Below, in pieces: positions 59,695 to 64,000 of a stretch of 64,000 nt of DNA. The stretch comes from Pestalotiopsis fici W106-1 (Eukaryota; Ascomycota; Sordariomycetes; Amphisphaeriales; Sporocadaceae), in contig NW_006917093.1 of assembly GCF_000516985.1 (NCBI RefSeq), forward strand, positions 1,054,001 through 1,118,000. The letters run 5' to 3'. The notes beneath the pieces were generated by a model. It searched no databases and had not been told where the DNA came from. It saw only the letters and a program-made list of their open reading frames with translations. The translations under genes and the position numbers were made by a program. Within the stretch, counting starts at the first letter, position 1; every line of letters starts with the position of its first letter.

Positions 59695-62373
59695 ATTTCG
59701 ATTTTTTAGATGGGTTTCATCTCTGGCTTTGAGTAATCGCCGAGCGATCCATCTCCGCCCGTCAAACTTGTCTGATGTGAAAGAACATGTACATCGAACC
59801 TATTAATGATGTTTTACTCAATTCTTGGTTCGGGAGAAGGAGGAGCATGTAGTACTTATGATTATGCTACAAACTCTGAACACCGCAACGGACCTCCAAT
59901 ATATTGTTGCCACAACCTAGAATTTGTTGTCGGTCCCGTTGTAAGAAGGTCTGTACCGGATGTGCTCTTGGATACAAACACCACCTTTTTCGCCATGTTT
60001 AATCAATTGAATAACAGTCAGTCACCAAATAGGGCATATGACGTTCGTAATGAAACAAAGATACATCTTTGTGAGTGTCTTGTCTACCTAACCTTGCCAG
60101 CAGTATGACAACCGGCTAAATACACCATTCCTGTGAAAAAAGAAAAGAAAAAATAATCGGCTTCCACCTCAGGTCCATCGGACCTAGCGCTAACCTCGAA
60201 CATGGAGCTGTTACACGCATGATTCAAAAGGTAGCGGCTTAGAATGTTCTCATCGAAGTATTATCATGCCGGGTGTAGTGTTATAGAGTCCACCATGGCG
60301 AGTATATCTATCCAGCTTCCCCTACATAGCGCTTGCATTCGGGCCTGATATATCAACAATATATTTCTAGTGCTACAATGGTATCGTATAGCATATGGAA
60401 TCGATATCTGCGATACCGGCAATGCTCTAGGCACGTGTGTGGATATCAACAATCTTCATCATGAGTAGTCTATGATGGAGTCTTCGTCATCAAGTGAGCT
60501 GTTCAGGAAACTCACAGGCAAGCATCAACATGAGCTTCTCATACAAGTCTAGGCTTTGCGTGGACTCTAGTGGGTCGTGATAAATAAAGCCGGAGCACTA
60601 CCGCAGTAACGTCGTTCGTGGCTTTGGCAGCGGCACGTATTCGGCTCTATCTCGTAATAAGGCACACCAAATGAGAGTCATGGACGACTCATTGTAACTT
60701 CTTCATGTCTAGATCAGGGAGTTCGCTTTTCCAGGACAGGAAAATGAACTATCTCACGGTTAGCTCTCACGATGCATTCTACTAGGGACATAACCATGGG
60801 AAAGTAGATATACAGCGTCAAAGCACAGTCTGACCACATTTTTCGTTGGAAGCGAAATGCAGATGACGACGACAGCGTAAAAAGACGCTGGTTGACAAAA
60901 GGTCAAGGTACATACTCGAAGAAGCCAACGCGGGCAGCCTGATCTGGAACACGAACCAGCTGAGTTGGGTACAGTGCAATCTCTAGCCCGTGCCGTTGAG
61001 CTATAGCATAACCACTGAGGCTATATAACGGGTACGGCCTATGGTAGATGTTGAGTCCACTTTTCTTTTTCTTCTCTTTGGTTACACCAGTATATGCGTG
61101 CATATAGTCCACCGGAGGACTTGCCGGACGCCCATTTAAACACCCCCTTCAAACCGTTTCGCGTGAGCTCGGCGTGGCCAGTATATCCTGCACGTCACTG
61201 GAGAAGGGAGACCCGTGATCTAGTTTGTCCTGCAGATGACGGGGAAGATGTCGACTTTTTATGGGCTGATCGTCAAAGTCTCGTGCAGGCTCATCAACGT
61301 TGCTACTAGCACTTGGCACTGGACTTGGGGCTGCGGCCACCACCCCCTGGAGGAGGTGCGTGAGAGCTTGACGAGATGGGCCCTCAAGTTCTTGACGCGA
61401 TTGGGTTGAAATAGATTAATAAGGGAGACAATTACTACCTGATGTGCAACCCACTAGCTGCTGGGGGATTGCCGCGAACCAGATTTTCCGCCAAGGCGAC
61501 ATTTCACCTTGGAAAATCAAAGCGACTTTGAGCATTTGAAAAGAGAAACCCCAATCCTGACCCTGGCTGTGGAGTCTCGCTACTCCGGACTCTCCACCAC
61601 CAATTTCCCCACACTCCCCCTCGTCCCCCTCTTTCTCTCCATACATTTCGACTGTCCGTCCGTCCCATGTTCTTTTTTATCTCTTCTCCATATCTGACCG
61701 AATGCGGAGTACAGTACATATATTCAATGCTCCAGTACCTGCTTGGTCATTATGAGAATCAGTCCGCGGGAATAAGAATCAACCCCTCCAGGTAGTCCTG
61801 GACAATCTCTCGTCGTACCGCGTTACACCCCTCCACCACGCCCAAGAGCCGACAGCACTCATGCGAGGGACGACAGACGACTCACTGGGGGCCCAAGCCA
61901 GATAAAGCGAGTGCCTGGCAGGACGCCTCCGCATTCCTTTTGCCTTCAGTGGTGTAAATGTGTGTGTGTGTGTGTTGTGTAGGTACATACAGTACCTACC
62001 TACACCACGGTAACGAGTACTGCAGAACCAGGGGTCTACTCTGGTTCCGGCTAAAGTCCCATCGCGTGGTAGCTGATTTCCTAATCAGGGAATCGAATTG
62101 ATCTTCAGCGGGACATTGACTTTATTACGCCGCGAAAACTACTGTCTAGTCTGTCTATCTCACCGCGAAGTCGGAATGTCAAAGTGGGAACGAGTAATAG
62201 TGGCGGCTGGGCATCGTCCAGGATGGAGTCAAGGCACCGCTGCGGGAAAAAGATTTATTATCTTGATGCTGAGTACCGGCGTCACGGTGCTGGTGTTGTT
62301 TCTGCTCCTCATCTCTAGCAGCCACCTCTTCTCCTTTGCCTGGACCTGGATCTCCTCCCACCACCATAAAATC
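59695..62373. other. Gene-free region of normal composition
   Basis: About 2.7 kb without a protein I can support. The longest ATG frame (59806-60108, 100 codons) resembles nothing and has no intron signals tying it to neighbours. A short GT microsatellite lies near 61960-61980. Pyrimidine-rich sequence at 61600-61690 may belong to the promoter of the lactonase gene. I see no tRNA. Confidence 0.5.
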
Positions 62374-63748
62374 ATGTTGGCTAAAAACTTGGGCGCGGCT
62401 GGACTTGTGTCCCTGCCACTTGTGACGCCGACTGTGGCTACGCTCCTATACGTGGCATCGTATGCCGGCACCGTCACGACGCTAAACCTGACCTTGTCTA
62501 GCGGCTACAACTCGTCTGCCTCTCTTGAGGCTATCTCGACATCAACCGGCTGTGCATCCAGTCCCTCTTGGCTGACCCTGGACACCTCCAACTCGATCCT
62601 CTACTGCACTGATGAGGGGCTGTCCACTCCTTTGGGGTCCCTTTCGTCTTTCCAGACCAGCGAGGACGGCACTTTGGTTCAGCTCGATCAGATCAGTGTC
62701 ATCTCTGGCCCAGTCAGCGCAGTCATCTATGGAGAAGATGGAGATGGCTTAGCTCTCGCCCACTAGTAAGTTGTTTTCAACATTCCGTCCCTACCCCAGT
62801 CTGCAGGAGGACGCATATCCCAAAATGGCGTCTGGCGCCTAGACAAAATCCACTTTTGGACGAATGTCAATATCTGACTGCGTATACAGTTCCGGTTCTA
62901 GCTTCAGCACGTTCTCTATAGCGGATCCCTCTGCGTTGCAGGCGGTCCAGAACCAGACCTTTGAGATGGCAGAGCCTGGTCCAAACGCCTCTCGACAGGA
63001 TGCTCCTCACCCGCACGAGGCTATACTCGACCCCACGGGAGAGTACATCCTCGTCCCAGACCTTGGCGCGGACCTTGTCAGGATTTTCCAGGTCGACGAG
63101 GATAGCCTCACCTGGACTGCCATTGAACCCCTTGTGGCCGCACCCGGGTCCGGTCCCAGACACGCTACATTCTTGGTCACTGAGGACACTACTTACATGT
63201 ATCTCATAAGCGAGCTGGCCAACACCATAACGGGTTACGAAGTCGAGTACGAGAGTGACTCTTCATTGGCCTTTACCGAGTTGTTTGCCATCAACACTCA
63301 CGGTGAGGGAGCTTCAGTACCCAACGGAACCACGGCTGCAGAGATCACTCTATCGGTGAGTTCATCATTCAAAAATTACTTGTTCCATTACTGATAAATT
63401 TGCAAGCCTGATGAGAAGTTCCTCATTGTATCATCCCGCGGGGAGAACTCCTTTTCAATTCCCAACTTTGACCCCAGCAACAGCACCGAAATTGTGTCTG
63501 ATGCCCTCATCTCCTTTTCGGTTGACCACAGCTCGGGAAACTTGACACTGGTCCAGGAATACCCAGCTGGCGGACGTATCCCGCGCCAGTTTTCCATCAA
63601 CGAGGCTGGCAACCTGATCGCTGTCGGACTTCAATCTGACGGTCGTGTGGTTCTCATTGACCGCGACGTCAAGAGTGGATTACTGAAGCGCTTCATCGCC
63701 AATGCTTTGGTCGAAGGAGAAGTTACCACGGTCATTTTTGATGAGTAA
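62374..63748 (+). CDS. Secreted lactonase-like seven-bladed beta-propeller protein
   Basis: Exons 62374-62765, 62890-63355 and 63407-63748 give 399 residues, with both GT-AG introns in frame. The N-terminus is a signal peptide-like stretch (MLAKNLGAAGLVSLPLVTPT) leading into the first propeller strand TLLYVASYAGTVTTL. Family landmarks follow: SPSWLTLDTSNSILYCTDEG, APHPHEAILDPTGEYILVPD, PGSGPRHATF, and the C-terminal GRIPRQFSINEAGNLIAVGL. This is the pattern of the 6-phosphogluconolactonase / carboxy-muconate cyclase propeller family. A secretion signal argues against a cytosolic pentose-phosphate role; the substrate is unknown. An open frame extends upstream to 62098 with a hydrophobic segment, so a longer N-terminus is possible. 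I chose the ATG that opens the signal peptide. Confidence 0.87.
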
Positions 63749-64000
63749 ATGTTCATGTATATAGAAAAAAATAAAGGGCCGTCTCATGATGGCAGCAGTA
63801 TACGAGAATGATCTCAACCCAGACCAACGTACATAGATATGTTGAATTACAGATTTCCGACGGTAGACTTTTGCAATTGTGAATGTCACTCAGGCACCAT
63901 TTGATCGATACAATGCCAATCGTATCTAATTTACTCATAATGGGCAAACACAATTACGTTTGGGAGACGTCAATATGTAAGAGGTTAAAGAAAAAGAAAA
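63749..64000. other. 3' region after the lactonase gene
   Basis: About 250 bases of A+T-rich sequence to the window edge. It probably includes the 3' UTR; no other gene is seen. Confidence 0.4.

Noticed and set aside
59806..60108. 100-codon plus-strand frame as a gene
   Set aside because: No recognisable domain, signal peptide or splice partner, and codon use looks random.
61960..61980. CRISPR-like or other repeat array
   Set aside because: It is only a short GT microsatellite, and the window is eukaryotic.

Overview
The window looks like a filamentous ascomycete chromosome, probably a Sordariomycete and perhaps Hypocreales. Three things point there: short introns with GT-AG ends, compact genes spaced 0.3-1.3 kb apart, and a long A+T-rich block whose changes are C-to-T and G-to-A. 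That last pattern is the signature of repeat-induced point mutation (RIP). The species cannot be fixed from the sequence.

Left gene arm (1-17.2 kb). In order: an LSH/DDM1-type SNF2 remodeller (-, cut by the left edge); the TFIIA small subunit (+); a TMEM42-like EamA membrane protein (+); a CLC-type Cl-/H+ exchanger (-); a Dpb3/CHRAC-like histone-fold protein (+); the U2 snRNP A' protein Lea1 (-); a class I glutamine-amidotransferase-like protein (+); a small Kre9/Knh1-like secreted, probably GPI-anchored protein (-); and a WW plus RING-like zinc protein (+). These are housekeeping genes, not an operon or cluster. Six contain introns or run through inferred splice sites, which are given per gene.

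Transposon block (about 17.2-59.7 kb). Almost the whole middle of the window is one nest of decayed Ty1/Copia LTR retrotransposons. An outer minus-strand Copia element is bounded by a ~250 bp direct repeat. Inside it lies element E (+, LTRs at 19682-20308 and 56655-57283). E was split by element A (+, 20558-29083), element B (+, 29747-38292) and element C (-, 39182-55301). Element D (-, 46106-54142) sits inside C. Target-site duplications visible by eye support A, B and D. The A to E LTRs lie next to a shared motif that fits priming by an initiator-tRNA half molecule. Reverse-transcriptase motifs survive in every element, but all reading frames are broken. In both younger families the 1.5-2.3 kb between RNase H and the 3' LTR appears to carry an extra reading frame on the opposite strand. 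This is the least conventional feature of the window.

Right arm (59.7-64 kb). Normal base composition returns abruptly. About 2.7 kb shows no gene I can support. It is followed by a secreted seven-bladed beta-propeller lactonase-like gene (+, two introns) and about 250 bp of tail.
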